Positions 1 to 15,154 of a DNA stretch of 64,000 nt are shown here, piece by piece; within the stretch, counting starts at the first letter, position 1, and each line of letters begins with the position of its first letter. The stretch covers positions 62,001-126,000 of the forward strand of contig CAJNDS010002305.1 in NCBI GenBank assembly GCA_905221605.1. Reading direction: 5' to 3'. Source of the stretch: Symbiodinium natans (lineage: Eukaryota > Sar > Dinophyceae > Suessiales > Symbiodiniaceae). The notes beneath the pieces are model-generated. The model worked only from the letters and a program-made list of their open reading frames with translations. It had not been told where the DNA came from and searched no databases. A program made the translations under genes and the position numbers.

Positions 1-299
1 GTACACACCACAGTACTTAAGTTGCAGGCCACTCGTCGAATGGCAGGATTGCGGCTTCCAGAGTCACACTGCAAGTATCCCCCGGTTTGTCAAACAAGCA
101 TCACTCCCAGCACGGATTGGACCCTAGCATTACGTTTCAGTGCTTCTGCGATTCGTGCTGCTGAGTTGGCTGTGTGACTCCACTCTTGTCTAGGCATTCC
201 CACATGGGCGCCAACTTACAGGGGAGGAGTGCACTCCACAGATTTCTGCAGGTGCATAGCCTCAGCCTGAGCCTAAAGCCTAAGCGACCCCTGGAGCGG

Positions 300-592
300 C
301 TGCACCTATGGTACACGATCCGACGAATCCCAGTGCCTTGGAGGAGTCTAACTCTGACGGCTCTGATTCTCACCTGCACGATGCACCTGCGTGGTTGGAT
401 GGTCCGTTCACATCCACCCGAGACAAAAAAAGGACAAGAAGCCCAAAGCCTCCACTGCAGACGCCCACGACGCCGTCAGGCAGCACAGCAGTGTTGAGCT
501 TCACCTCATGTCTTGCTCAGACGTGCTTATCGCGTTGTTTTCCGCTCATATGGTCAGTTCTCAAAATTAGGGTCCCTTTTTGGGCATCCTGA
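300..592 (+). CDS. possible exon, Ser/Pro-rich hypothetical protein
   Basis: An open frame encodes an acidic then Ser/Thr/Pro/Lys-rich stretch (for example NPSALEESNSDGSDSHLHD, then KKRTRSPKPPLQTPTTPS). The composition looks like a disordered protein segment rather than random translation, but no family is recognised. An in-frame stop lies just upstream, so if real it begins at a splice acceptor. The other two plus frames are also partly open here. Confidence 0.2.
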
Positions 593-739
593 ATAAGAGG
601 GGCCGCCTTATAATAAGGACCCAAAAAAGGACCACAAATTAGGGAAATCACCATATTAGGAAGCAGAACATTCTGAGAGCAGTGCGCTGCCCATCTCCTC
701 CAGGCTTGAAAGCCCGGGCGCCTCTTGGGTCTTCAGAGG

Positions 740-793
740 GAAAGGGAGAGGGAGGGGGAGAGGGAGAGGGAGAGGGAGAGGGAAAGGGAGAGG
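740..793. repeat. (GGGAGA)n microsatellite
   Basis: Short purine-rich hexanucleotide tract, GGGAGA/GGGAAA units, next to otherwise unassigned sequence. I see no convincing gene between about 600 and 1750. Confidence 0.8.
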
Positions 794-1753
794 TAGCCGC
801 GCATGCAGAAGGCGCTGCCTCAATCTTGGGTAGACGTACGGCAGGACCTCAGCACAGGCCCATTTCTTGATTGAGGTTTTGCTCGCAGATTGGTGTTTTG
901 GACCTGTCTAAACACTGCACACTCGTTGCATGCTCGTGGCGCATTATCAGCACAGCACGCAGCACGCGATGCTTCGGAGACCGAGGCCCTGGCGGTCGCT
1001 GGGGCTCTGGGTCTTTGCGCCCAAGCCGGGAAAACTGCTGACTGGCAGGGCTTTGCCAAAGCCAGCCCCAAGCCCGCTTGGAAGGCTCACGGGTATGGGC
1101 CCTAGGTTTTGCCCGAGACCAGCGCTTGTGCTGGATGCACTCATGGGACTCAAGGGGGGTCGAAGACCCCCAAAACTACCGCCACCAGCCCCAAAGCCAT
1201 TCCCCACCCCATGGAGCGGAGCTGCATTTGGCATGCCTTGGCATCACCAAGAAATGTCTGGCAAGATGTACTGAGTTAACTTGCTTCTTGTCAAAAAGGC
1301 ACATACAGGCTTGCGTATACTGACACTGACACAACAACTCGAAGTCATATACGGCCTTAAAGAATAAGGTTTTCGGGGTTATTACGGATTTTTATTGAGG
1401 GACCATAAGAAACTACTATTAGTAATTCTTCCGACCCCTACGAGAAGCTTGTTAAAAGACATTCCCAGGCCGTGTTCTGCGCGCTGCCCTGTTCACACTA
1501 TGCTCCATGCTCAGGACTTCTCACTGCAAAATATTGGCCCTTACTTGGGGAACCCTCATATTCATACACCCCTTATATAAACCCAACAAACATAAACCCT
1601 ATAGCCCTATAAAGACCCCTTATATATACATACACACATATAAAAATATATACTCCGTGTATTTATTAAATCTTGCCGGCTGAAACTGCTCAGAGGCACC
1701 GCCCATGCCAGGCAGGCCGCCCGCGCCACCGGCGCCTGGGCCTCTCCGTTTTG

Positions 1754-1890
1754 GGGGCAGGGTTTAGGGTTTAGGGTTTAGGGTTTAGGGTTTAGGGTTT
1801 AGGGTTCAGGGTTCAGGGTTCAGGGTTCAGGGTTCAGAGTTTAGGGTTTAGGGTTTAGGGTTTAGGGTTTAGGGTTTAGGGTTTAGGGTT
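1754..1890. repeat. interstitial telomere-type array (TTTAGGG)n
   Basis: About 19 heptamers of TTTAGGG in the plus orientation, with a central run of about five TTCAGGG variants. TTTAGGG is the plant-type telomere repeat also used by dinoflagellates. Unique sequence on both sides shows this is internal rather than a chromosome end. Confidence 0.95.
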
Positions 1891-2113
1891 CAAAAGTTGG
1901 AATGTGCCCCCCTTATTCTAAGAGTCCTGAATAGGGATCACAACAGGGGGGAAACTATAATCCCTATAGTCTAAGGGGGGCACATCCCAGTTCAAAAGCA
2001 TCGGAGGACGGCGAACCATGTCTGTCTTTTCATTGCTCACGGGGGCTGAGGGGTGCATGGCGAGACCTCTGGGGACGGGATGGGATGCTGAGAACTGATG
2101 CGCTGCTTGCGGC

Positions 2114-2149
2114 ACCCTAAACCCTAAACCCTAAACCCTAAACCCTAAA
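2114..2149. repeat. interstitial telomere-type array (CCCTAAA)n
   Basis: Five CCCTAAA heptamers. The minus-strand coding frame of the gene immediately to the right runs straight into this array and meets a TAG inside it (frame ...GLGFRV then stop). The exon may really end at a splice donor at the border. Confidence 0.9.
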
Positions 2150-2855
2150 CTTGCAGCACATGCCTGGTGCGCCTCGCAAATCTTCAAGCCGAGCGCTGCC
2201 GAGGATCCTAGCTCCAGCTCCTGGAGAGCCTTCGCTGCTAAAGAGGTGCTTGAAACCCTGAAACCTTCTCGATTCCAGAAACCATGTGCACTCTCTTGGT
2301 CTCAGTACCTGAGCCAGACTTGAGGATCTCTCTGACCTGCCCCACATACCGCTCCTGACACGCCAGTCACATCAAAGACTTTGACAAATGACTTCACAAA
2401 GCCTTCACAAGACTTGCGCGCTCGATGTTATCAATCCTGCTCGGTGTAGAAGGCTTCCAGCTCTTGCAGATACTCGCTTGCATCTTTCTCCATCATGGGC
2501 CTGCAAGGATGATCGAGATAGTGGCCGCTTGTTGCATCCGATATGCAGCAAGCTGAGCTTGCCTGGTGCTGTCACCTGCAATCTCGTTGCCCCGTCGCTG
2601 AAGTTCACGGAAGCGTGTGTCCAACCTTGTCAGCCCCCTATTCTGATCCCTATGAAGGACTCTTAGTGTAAGGGGGAACATCCCAACAGCTATGACATCT
2701 CTGCAAACAGCATGAGAGCACATGGCGCCCAACAGTGCAAACAAAGATGAGCAAAGCACAAAGCTCGCACAGAAGCCACCCTTTTTTGCAACATGTAAAG
2801 GGTTGGTAGGTCGCATCCCTGCCGCGGAGAAATCCTTCTTCCACGCGCGGTTCAT
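2130..2855 (-). CDS. unrecognised multi-exon gene, N-terminal hydrophobic segment then helical exons
   Basis: Minus-strand coding pieces join under the same splice rules as the identified genes. A possible start (ATG at 2855) leads into a hydrophobic stretch (GFCASFVLCSSLFALLGAMC) that could be a signal anchor. It is followed by a charged helical piece (RFRELQRRGNEIAGDSTRQA), an exon PMMEKDASEYLQELEAFYTE that ends at a GA donor (2437), a piece YVGQVREILKSGSGTETKRV, and a last piece ELELGSSAALGLKICEAHQA that reaches the telomere-type array at 2149. No family is recognised and not every boundary is certain. The lengths suggest a small, mostly alpha-helical protein. Confidence 0.45.
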
Positions 2856-3405
2856 CTTTACCGATGCTGTACAACGCTGCATGGAGGAGAGATTCAGAAT
2901 GTGAAGTCGCGGATTCTGCGTCCCTTCACAGACGTTCCAGGCTGTTCGTTGCTGTCAAAGCCGAGCCTGAGAGGCAAAGCAACGCATTTCTTTTGCATGT
3001 GCGTCGAGATGACGCTGGATGCGCGCAGGACTCGAGGAATCACACAAAGAATAATGTTACGACAAACACACTTGACAGAGCATCCTGACACATCTTAACC
3101 TGGGTGACTGCATGATCAAAGCACACCGCCAGTCTCAAGTTGGAATATCCATCAGACGGAAGAATGGACGACATTACCATGACTCATGACAAAAGCTGTC
3201 ATCCTTTCCCAGCCTGCGGGGGCGAACTTGACACTATGATCCTCGCAGCATCGGACTTCATGAACTCAACTCATCACTAGCTTCCCTCAGAGTTACCAAA
3301 CGAACGCCCCTGCAGGCGGTCGTGCCAGACGCAGTCTCCACATGCAGCGATGCAGCGCGCGGGAGCGTGAGAAACAGTGAGCGGGGCGCATGCGAGAAAG
3401 CCATC

Positions 3406-8281
<4,876 letters not shown>

Positions 8282-8299
8282 GCTCTCATCAGGTAAGGT

Positions 8300-8940
8300 T
8301 CAATCACTGCAGCACAGGGGACTGTCTCTTCAAGTTGAAGTCAGAGACCATCATTGAAAGCATATGCCGATGCCTTCATCAAGCTTACCTCACTCCATGT
8401 GCCATCTTTCCAAGAGCAGCCTCAAGGGCACAAAAGGCGTATAAAAGGTGTGTTCGGTGTATTGCAAAAAGAATCAAAAGCATTGCAAAGAAACCCCCCG
8501 GCCCCAAGCAGACTGTTCCCTTAACGATTTGCAGCCTAAATATGCAGACCTAACTTACATCAAACTCGGCTTCGGCGGACGCTCGCTATAAGCAGGAGAG
8601 GCCAGGAAGCAGGTAACGGGACACTGGCTTGCGCGCGCATCACTATCTCGAACTGTCGGGGGCGGGTTTCGGAAGTCATGGTTACTTTGTCTACCTGAAG
8701 TTTCAAGTGTGCATCTGGACAGGCACGTTCAGTGAGCATGGGCTCTTGGGAAGGCAGCACTTTTGCTGAGAACTTCTTTTGTTGCATGCATTATGCTGAG
8801 ACGATTGTTGAACGACTTGATGAAGGACTTTGTGAGATCGCCCCCTTGTATAATACACCCTTTGAGGTTTTAGACTCTTTTGCAGAGAGCCTGACGTGAT
8901 AGGAGTTGCACTGAAGCCTCCATAAGGCCTCCATAAAGTG
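8300..8940. other. no convincing gene
   Basis: Upstream side of the BCAT gene. The missing N-terminal BCAT exons, transit peptide or trans-splice acceptor could lie here, but I could not pick them out. Confidence 0.4.
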
Positions 8941-9176
8941 CAGGGTTTAGGGTTTAGGGTTTAAGGTCTAGGGTTTAGGGTTTAGGGTTTAGGGTTTAGG
9001 GTTTGGGGTTTAGGGTTTAGGGTTTAGGGTTTAAGGTGTTTAGGGTTTAGGGGGTTTAGGGTTTAGGGTTTAGGGTTTAGGGTTTAGGGTTTAGGGTTTA
9101 GGGTTTAGGGTTTAGGGTTTAAGGTTTAGGGTTTAGGGTTTAGGGTTTAGGGTTGAGGGTTTAGGGTTTAGGGTTC
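8941..9176. repeat. interstitial telomere-type array (TTTAGGG)n, largest in the window
   Basis: About 33 heptamers with scattered single-base variants (TTTGGGG, TTAAGGT, GGGGTTT). It begins directly after a minus-strand open frame that stops at 9175 (TGA immediately before the array). Confidence 0.95.
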
Positions 9177-11060
9177 ATGTGTGTGCAGGATTTAGAATGA
9201 CACGCGGCACGAGGGGTATGCAGAGCTTGCAAATCTCCACATGAATCATGTCCATTCTGTCGGGAGCTATAGCGCAGGCAATAGCATCTTTGTTGTACTC
9301 AACATGTATACCAGTGATAGGATTTGTGTGCGAATGCTGATATGCACAGAAGCAATTCTCAAGGGAAATCATAGGCTTCATCTGAGCAAGCGATTCATAG
9401 GAGCACAGTACATCACACGAGGGATTAGAAGTGTTGGAGTACTGTCTTGCTGAAGCCCCCACATGATATGACACGTTTGCAAGTCACATATGACTAAATG
9501 CCTTTTGTTGTCGGGGAAGGTTGGGAATCCAAGTTGCGTCGGCACATGGAAGTACCGTATTCTATGAACTAGATACAGCTTTGCCGCCCCTGCGCATCAA
9601 AGGATATCATGCTGAATCTCTCGAAAATACTCGATGCTACGACGAGACACTACAATGTACTCTGATATATCAGCGGCGGAGAAGGTACGTGTTAGGGAGA
9701 GAGAATTAATCAGCCCTTCCGTGTGTGGGAGAGAGGGCCGTTGGAGTTGGATTGTTCATCACATGTTTGCTCACGGTTGCTGCGGAACAAGAAAGTGCTC
9801 ATACATTGAATGTCGAGCAGCAGCTGTACCCGCTTGTGGGATGCACGCCGAATCCCAAGGAGCTCCATTGCAGGTTTGCAGAGCCCACAGCCATTGGCAA
9901 GCGGCGGCCAGCGGCCGATTAGGGGGGGAGGGGGGGAAATGAAGATCCGCCTTGTGAACCACTGGAGAGGTACAGGAGAGTTTCTGGAGAGTTGGGGGGT
10001 TTTCTCAGAAACCTTTGCATGGAAGCTTGGGCCGAAACGGTACGTGAGCCCTTCACGTGCACCCTTTTTGGCACTGTTGCTTTAGGCCTTCTGCATCACG
10101 GTTTCAAAACCCTAAACCCTAAACCCTAAAGATGTTTGCAGGCCTTGCATTGCGGTTGGCTGAGCCTGCTGCGAGGCTCCCACGTTTGCGAGAGGAGCAA
10201 TGGCCTGGCTGAGTAGCTTTCGAAGGGGTTTAGGGTTTTGGGTTTAGGGTTTAGGGTTTAGGGTTTAGGGTTTAGGGTTCAGGGTTTGGGGTTTTGGGTT
10301 TAGGGTTTAGGGCACATTGATGCAAAATGGTCAAGGGTTGTTCTCGGGGAGTCCAATATGGCATGTCATGCTTGGTCAAAATTTGTTGACGTAGGAGGTT
10401 CATATTATGGAGGTTGCTAGAACCCTTGCCCATGGCACGGCTTGAGAGAATGGCCTGCTGAGACACACGCGAGAGCTGTGGCACGATGCCCTGGAACTCC
10501 TGCGAGCAGCATGATTTTTGCTTCTCTAAAGAGAAAAGCCTAAACATCCACCCAAGTCACCCAAAGCCGCAATTGAGATCCACTGCTTGAAACGAGAGCA
10601 CTAGAAGGCCGAGGCCAGGGAGGACCCAGGCGTTCAGAACGCCAGCGTCGGCGGTAAGGTATCATGGACCCCCCTCCCCTTCCCCCAGATGCTTGCTTCA
10701 AGATGCCCCAGGTCCATCACCAGCGGATCCCAAGCTCGAAATTTCAAAACTGGCAGTGATGACAGTACTGAGTATTTCGTATTTTTACGCTAGCTGTGGG
10801 CAGATTGGGCAAGCTAATCCTGCATCATGTCCCCGTATGTCGCACTAAAAATTTCATGGTCGTAGACTTTGGCTTGGGAATGGTTGGCACAAGTTCGGCC
10901 TGGCCTGCATGAGCCGAATGACCTTGTCAATCACGGCAGACAGTCTGGCATCAGTTGTGGGCGTCACCTCAGGGCTGTACACTGGCCGACCCTTGTTCAA
11001 CACAGGAGCTGCTTCACATGGCATCTCCACGCAGAAAAAAACATCTTGATTTAGAGTGCA
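9175..11060 (-). CDS. unrecognised multi-exon gene
   Basis: Minus-strand protein-like pieces are probably exons of one gene. They read EMPCEAAPVLNKGRPVYSPE with TPTTDARLSAVIDKVIRLMQ (about 11040-10870), EFQGIVPQLSRVSQQAILSS with NLLRQQILTKHDMPYWTPRE (about 10512-10310), APLANVGASQQAQPTAMQGL (about 10205-10135), MELLGIRRASHKRVQLLLDI with STFLFRSNREQTCDEQ (about 9880-9715), and a Cys-rich piece CDVLCSYESLAQMKPMISLE with GIHVEYNKDAIACAIAPDRM (9455-9175). The second piece reaches GTGCCCTAAACCC, a possible GT or GC donor at the edge of the array at 10312. No family is recognised, and whether all pieces belong together is inference. Confidence 0.4.
10106..10130. repeat. short CCCTAAA array
   Basis: Three to four heptamers, between two probable exons of the minus-strand gene at 9.2-11.1 kb. 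Confidence 0.85.
10226..10312. repeat. interstitial TTTAGGG array
   Basis: About 12 heptamers including TTTTGGG and TTTGGGG variants. It abuts the 3' edge of a minus-strand probable exon at 10312. Confidence 0.95.
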
Positions 11061-11221
11061 CTAGCGTGCGAGTACCGTGGATGTCGTATGCCCTTGTGGT
11101 TGTCAACGTTCGCGTAAAGCAATACTGCCGTACGGATGCCTGGCCAGGAACAGAAGCCTGCGCCGCCTGCGAAAATAGTGTGTTCAACGCTCTCCAACTC
11201 AAAGCCACATGATGTCATGAA

Positions 11222-11308
11222 TACGAACAAGAATAAGAATAATAATAATAATCATAATAATAATCATAGTAATAATAATGATAATAATAATAATGATAAA
11301 TGTACAAA
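11222..11308. repeat. (AAT)n/(AATAAG)n microsatellite
   Basis: Imperfect AAT/AATAATG trinucleotide tract. Poly-Asn or poly-Ile frames here are repeat artefacts. Confidence 0.9.
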
Positions 11309-11466
11309 CAGGACCAAATACCAAAAGCACAGCAGCTGCCTGCTGCGGCATGCCCGGCAAGCCCGGCATGCCCGGAATGCCCGGCGTGCCCGACGCCGGT
11401 GCTCCTTGCCCTTGTGGGGCACTCGGAAGCCGGGTTCCCAACATGCCCTGGTAGCCTGGCAGACGG

Positions 11467-11566
11467 ATTTAGGGTTTAGGGTGCAGGGTTTAGGGTTTAG
11501 GGTTTAGGGTTTAGGGGTTAGGGGTTAGGGTTTAGGGTTTAGGGTTTAGGGTTTAGGGTTTAGGGG
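11467..11566. repeat. interstitial TTTAGGG array
   Basis: About 14 heptamers with a few 8-base units (TTTAGGGG). A minus-strand exon ends at its right edge. Confidence 0.95.
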
Positions 11567-12269
11567 GATGCTCACTACAATAGCCAAAATAATCATAAGC
11601 ATACAACCATACGAGTAGCAGCAACCCTCCCAAAAAACAGATGATGGGCCAAGGCTGGGAATCGACCATGCCTCCACCCGACCCACCAAGCTGCTGGACT
11701 TGCCGCTCTGCTTCGTTCACCAGGACGATTTGCCTAGCGCGTGGGGGGGGAAAAAAGCCCGAAAGAGCGCTGGGACAAGGGCACCGAGTTGAGCTGAAGG
11801 TGGCCTGGACACGAAGGACTCTAGCTGGTCGGCGTAAGGCGCAGCGTCCGCCTGAAGTTGTGCATTCTGTCTGTCTTCATTCTGGGTCTCAGCGCCGATC
11901 TGCCCAACCCGCCTCGAGCATGGGCTGTCTGCCGTCTCCGGCAAGCTGAATGCCTTTCTTCTGCAACGTCAAAAACTCCTCGTGGAGTTGCTGAGCCTGG
12001 TTGGCCAGTGTGTTGAAGGCCTGAGCAAGGTAAGTGAGTGAGCCGCTTTGACTTGGTGTTCCGATGAGGGCTCTAGGAACTCTAAGGCTTACTAAGCTTT
12101 TGCAAGGGCTTTGCAGGCTTTCTGGGCTTCTTTGGAGCCTGTGTTGAGCTTGGGGGCTTTCGAATGTTGGGAACACGCGAGGCTTTGGGGCTTCCCGAAT
12201 GGATGCCGGAACTGCAATGCTCGACGTCTTTCCTTCGCCTCGGTCGTCGAATGCCCTCGACACATCCGA
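11555..12269 (-). CDS. coiled-coil protein with C-terminal membrane segment
   Basis: Minus-strand exons join by the local splice rules: KEAQKACKALAK ends at a GC donor. AFNTLANQAQQLHEEFLTLQ starts at 12020 after CAG. ETQNEDRQNAQLQADAAPYA lies in 11940-11830. The last piece starts at 11733 (QIVLVNEAERQVQQLGG) and contains a clear transmembrane helix (ICFLGGLLLLVWLYAY, about 11635-11590). The pattern is a tail-anchored or type II coiled-coil protein. The frame continues into the telomere array and stops there (about 11555), but a good GT donor (GTGAGC at 11575) suggests splicing onward with the array inside the intron. Upstream of KEAQKA is a basic Lys/Pro-rich frame that may be the N-terminus. 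No family recognised. Confidence 0.5.
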
Positions 12270-12440
12270 TCATCGCTGCAGCATTGAACACAAGCCTGCG
12301 ATCAGAAGCACGAACCAAACGATCCTCTCCAATGGAGAAGGAGGGGGCGTATCGTAAGTCTCAATTTGATCGTCATGCCCCACTGCCCCAAGCTGCGCAG
12401 ACTGGATTTGTGAAGGCCTTGACATCTCGCGACCTACCTG
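12270..12440 (-). CDS. possible C-terminal exon with membrane helix, downstream of the ADP-ribosyltransferase
   Basis: A frame different from the main ART frame encodes SRPSQIQSAQLGAVGHDDQI, then a proline-rich linker and a hydrophobic helix (RIVWFVLLIAGLCSML) before a stop at 12270. If an intron joins it to the ART reading frame, the enzyme would be anchored in a membrane by its C-terminus. The junction is not resolved, so this is inference. Confidence 0.35.
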   Translation of the reverse strand, partial: QVGREMSRPSQIQSAQLGAVGHDDQIETYDTPPPSPLERIVWFVLLIAGLCSMLQR

Positions 12441-12442
12441 CC

Positions 12443-13543
12443 CTACCTCGCACTCTCTGAGCTTGACCTGGCCACTGATGGAGATGGCAAAAACCTGTCC
12501 CCCAGCCCTGGGATGGTTGTCACAACCCAATTTCGACCCTCCCTGCGGCCGGCGAAGACATCTCCACAGCATGGTCCAGCCGGTTGATCGTCTCTGTCGT
12601 ATATGTTGCGAGAGAAGCGGTATGCCAGGCCAGGTTGACACATCACCTGATAAGCCATCCACTGTGCATGAGGCACAATTGTTTGGAGTTCTATGGTCAG
12701 GGTTCCACCCTGCACGGACATGCCTTCCACAACAAACCGCTGGAAAGGCAATAGCAAAACCTCATCCTCGTCAGGGTAGTTCGACCAAGAGAACAGAGGA
12801 GCGCCGCGTGAATTTGTGCGAATGACAAAGAGGACTGGCCGCTTTGGAAGCTCATTGCCTCCGCTGTACTTGCCACTGGCGAAGTCCAAGGCAGCATCCT
12901 TGTCGATCGAAGTGCTTGTGAATGATCGCCATTCGAAGCGGCTTCCGACCTGATATGCACGCCGAAAGACGTCCCACACCCCCTGCATGCCACGGTTTTG
13001 CGTTTGCGACCTTCCATATCGGGCTTGCATCTTCTCAACATACATCCACAAGCACCGCATGATATTGCCATACTGCTCAAACAATTCTCTCCACTTCTTC
13101 TCAAAGCACAACTTGTTCGCGTTGAAGGCGAACGCAGAGCCCTGGGTATAGACATAAGCCACCGTAGACTCATAGCGGTTTACTTGCGCGCCTTCTGGGA
13201 AGCGCTCGTGAAACATCCCCTTTGGCAGCCATTTTCTTGTCTGAGTGAAGCCATGCCGCTGAAGCTCAAAAATTGCTTCCTGGCCGATGGGAAAGAGGTC
13301 CAAGTCTGCAAGAAATGACTGGCGGTCGAAAGACCCGGAATCCTCTCCCACGTAGCAGCATGGCAGCCTCTGCCTTTGTGATTGGAGCCTGAGTCGCTGG
13401 AGATCATTCATTGCACTGAAAAGCTCTGCAGTTCCTGAATGGAGCCACCGCGGCTGCGCGAATCGATGGTTTTGCATAAAGTTTCCACGGTCAAGACGCG
13501 TAAGAACACCAAACATCTCGCAGTGGCACGGATAGTATCCCAA
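12443..13543 (-). CDS. mono-ADP-ribosyltransferase-like protein (R-S-E type fold)
   Basis: Long open frame of 366 codons; the first in-frame ATG is at 13516. It shows the ordered motifs of arginine-type ADP-ribosyltransferases, which transfer ADP-ribose from NAD+ to protein side chains. They are YTQGSAFAFNANKLCF (residues 132-147, matching the YT...N..L region), an Arg in VFRRAY (192-197), the S-T-S motif FTSTS (208-212) followed by A-x-D-F, and an acidic E-x-E-like site PDEDEVLLLP (257-266). The YRG glycine after the first Arg is not obvious. The catalytic-loop spacing is D-E-D-E, so the exact catalytic Glu should be checked by alignment. No signal peptide is seen in this exon; upstream and downstream exons are probable. 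Related folds occur both in eukaryotic ecto-ARTs and in bacterial effectors, and I cannot say which is closer. Confidence 0.7.
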   Translation of the reverse strand: MGYYPCHCEMFGVLTRLDRGNFMQNHRFAQPRWLHSGTAELFSAMNDLQRLRLQSQRQRLPCCYVGEDSGSFDRQSFLADLDLFPIGQEAIFELQRHGFTQTRKWLPKGMFHERFPEGAQVNRYESTVAYVYTQGSAFAFNANKLCFEKKWRELFEQYGNIMRCLWMYVEKMQARYGRSQTQNRGMQGVWDVFRRAYQVGSRFEWRSFTSTSIDKDAALDFASGKYSGGNELPKRPVLFVIRTNSRGAPLFSWSNYPDEDEVLLLPFQRFVVEGMSVQGGTLTIELQTIVPHAQWMAYQVMCQPGLAYRFSRNIYDRDDQPAGPCCGDVFAGRREGRNWVVTTIPGLGDRFLPSPSVARSSSESAR

Positions 13544-13817
13544 ACTGTAGATCCTGCAGACCCTGGGCCGGGCTGGTAGCTGAAAGATACCTGCGAAGTC
13601 TACTCATGTCAGCCTGAACCAGTGGAGGGGTTGTAAGACTACCTGACCGACAGTCCGTATGATGGTCCAATTGTACTAAGGTTAGGGGCAGTGCTATTGG
13701 GGCTTCTTGGGACCTTTGTTTCGAGCCGGGTCTCGCCCTTTCCAAACGTGCTGTGTCGCAAAGGCAACGTCTCATCTTTCGAGAAGTAAAACATGAAAGA
13801 TCATGAAAGCTTTCTTC

Positions 13818-13946
13818 TCATACAGTTTCATACATCTGCATGAAAAGACTGAGTCGGGCCTGCGGTGGCAAGTTCGGTAGCGTGGGATGCAGAGCCTCAA
13901 AGCGCTGCATGCCTGACTGGATGGCCTGCCGAATCGGGATCTGCTC
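13818..13946 (-). CDS. probable exon upstream of the ADP-ribosyltransferase
   Basis: Minus-strand piece EQIPIRQAIQSGMQRFEALH continuing to PTLPNLPPQARLSLFMQMYE, opening after a GAG-type acceptor and reaching a GTATGAG donor-like site. It lies 0.3 kb upstream of the ART reading frame on the same strand, so it may be its N-terminal part. Confidence 0.4.
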   Translation of the reverse strand, partial: EQIPIRQAIQSGMQRFEALHPTLPNLPPQARLSLFMQMYETV

Positions 13947-14067
13947 TCAACCCGCGTGGCGTCTTGCTTGACGTTTCGGGGATTCGGAAGATATTCCGAC
14001 TGGAACTGCCAGTGAACTTGCAAGCAAGGCACTATTAACAAAAAACTTGTCTTTCATTCTGTCGACT

Positions 14068-14304
14068 GTTGCCTCCCATTTGTCTCCCACTTGCCACTTG
14101 TCACGATGCTGGATGCTGTGATACTCCTCTGGGACTCTTGTTTCCCTCTTTTGAGTCGCATTTGCCTCCCGCTGTCCCGACGCCTGATGCCGTGACGCCC
14201 GTCGAGGACTGTTGTCTCCCGTTTCTCTCCCTGTACATCGCACATACCCTGGATGCTGCGACGCCTGTCGGGGACTGTGTCCCATTTGTCACATGTCTCC
14301 CAAC

Positions 14305-14354
<50 letters not shown>

Positions 14355-14530
14355 AATGCAAAATGCTGTGACGCCGCTGTGATGCCCCGTTGTCTCCCAC
14401 TTCATGACTGCATCTCGACGCTGGATGCTGCGATGCCCGGGGACTGTGGTCTTCCATTTGTTATGTGTTGTAAAATGAGTAGGCCCTGCATGCTGTGACA
14501 CCCGTTTGGGCCTGTTGTCTCTCGTGCGTC
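14068..14530. repeat. degenerate tandem repeat, roughly 65-80 base unit
   Basis: Recurring phrase of the form CTGGATGCTGCGACGCC, then CTGTCGGGGACTGTG and TCCCATTTGTC, repeated five to six times with divergence. It is interrupted by a perfect CT run (14311-14350). Confidence 0.65.
14311..14350. repeat. (CT)20 dinucleotide
   Basis: Perfect CT dinucleotide run embedded in the larger degenerate tandem repeat. Confidence 0.95.
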
Positions 14531-14577
14531 TCCCACTTCCGTTTTGCTCTTGTAAAGAGAGAGTTTCTTCGTCGCTC

Positions 14578-14672
14578 AGTGTGCGCGTGCGTGTGCACGT
14601 GCGCGTGCGGGTGCGCGTGTCCGTGCGCATGCATGTGTCGATGCGTGTCGATGCGTGCTCTGTTGTGTGTTC
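14578..14672. repeat. (GTGCGC)n / GTGTGC-rich tract
   Basis: Alternating purine-pyrimidine GTGCGTGTGCACGTGCGCGTG-type sequence with Z-DNA-forming potential. No gene is evident. Confidence 0.75.
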
Positions 14673-14720
14673 TGATGTGTGATTTGATCTGTATGTGGAA
14701 CACACCCTTGGCCAGGACGC

Positions 14721-15123
14721 TCAGATCTCTAAGCCCATGTTGACCAAAAGCAACGGAGATCGCACAGTTCGCTCAGCTCCAGCCTGCATTGCAGCTTGCA
14801 GCCTTCTCTCGGTTGACTCGGAAGCCGCACCTGAAGCACACTTCACATCAACACACAAAAAAAAAAAAAAAAAAAAAAAACGCCACTCAGGCACTCTGAG
14901 AGCACCTGACACATGATTTGGGCCCACCCGAAGACTTTCTCTGAGACTCTCCAGCACACTTTCCACACCCTTGCATATGGCCTCCAATACCGCCTCCGGG
15001 CAACCCAGGCAGGCTCGGAAGCGAGATTTGCTGCGGGAGCTGCTGCGGGAGCTGTGGAAGCTGCCCCGCTGGCAGAGCCAGCAGCGATGCCATCGCTACA
15101 GCTTGGATCCATCTCCGCATCAT
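14721..15123 (-). CDS. small secreted-type protein, Pro/Leu/Gln-rich, two or more exons
   Basis: The start ATG at 15123 leads into a good signal-peptide-like sequence (MMRRWIQAVAMASLLALPAG) followed by a Leu-Pro-Gln repeat (QLPQLPQQLPQQ) and Gly/Pro-rich segment. A second probable exon below the poly-A tract reads AASESTERRLQAAMQAGAER and stops at 14721. The intron between them would contain the 24-base homopolymer (T on the coding strand). No family recognised. Confidence 0.45.
14857..14880. repeat. poly(A)24 homopolymer
   Basis: Uninterrupted A run of 24 on the plus strand. It could be a microsatellite or the A-tail scar of a retrocopy, but the sequence to its left is not clearly a cDNA. 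Confidence 0.9.
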
Positions 15124-15154
15124 GGCGTCACGCGAAATGGGTGCTCTTAGAGTC

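Noticed and set aside
14857-14880. Poly-A tail of a retroposed cDNA
   Set aside because: The sequence preceding the A run is not a recognisable cDNA and has no matching duplication; it is better explained as an intronic homopolymer of the minus-strand gene.
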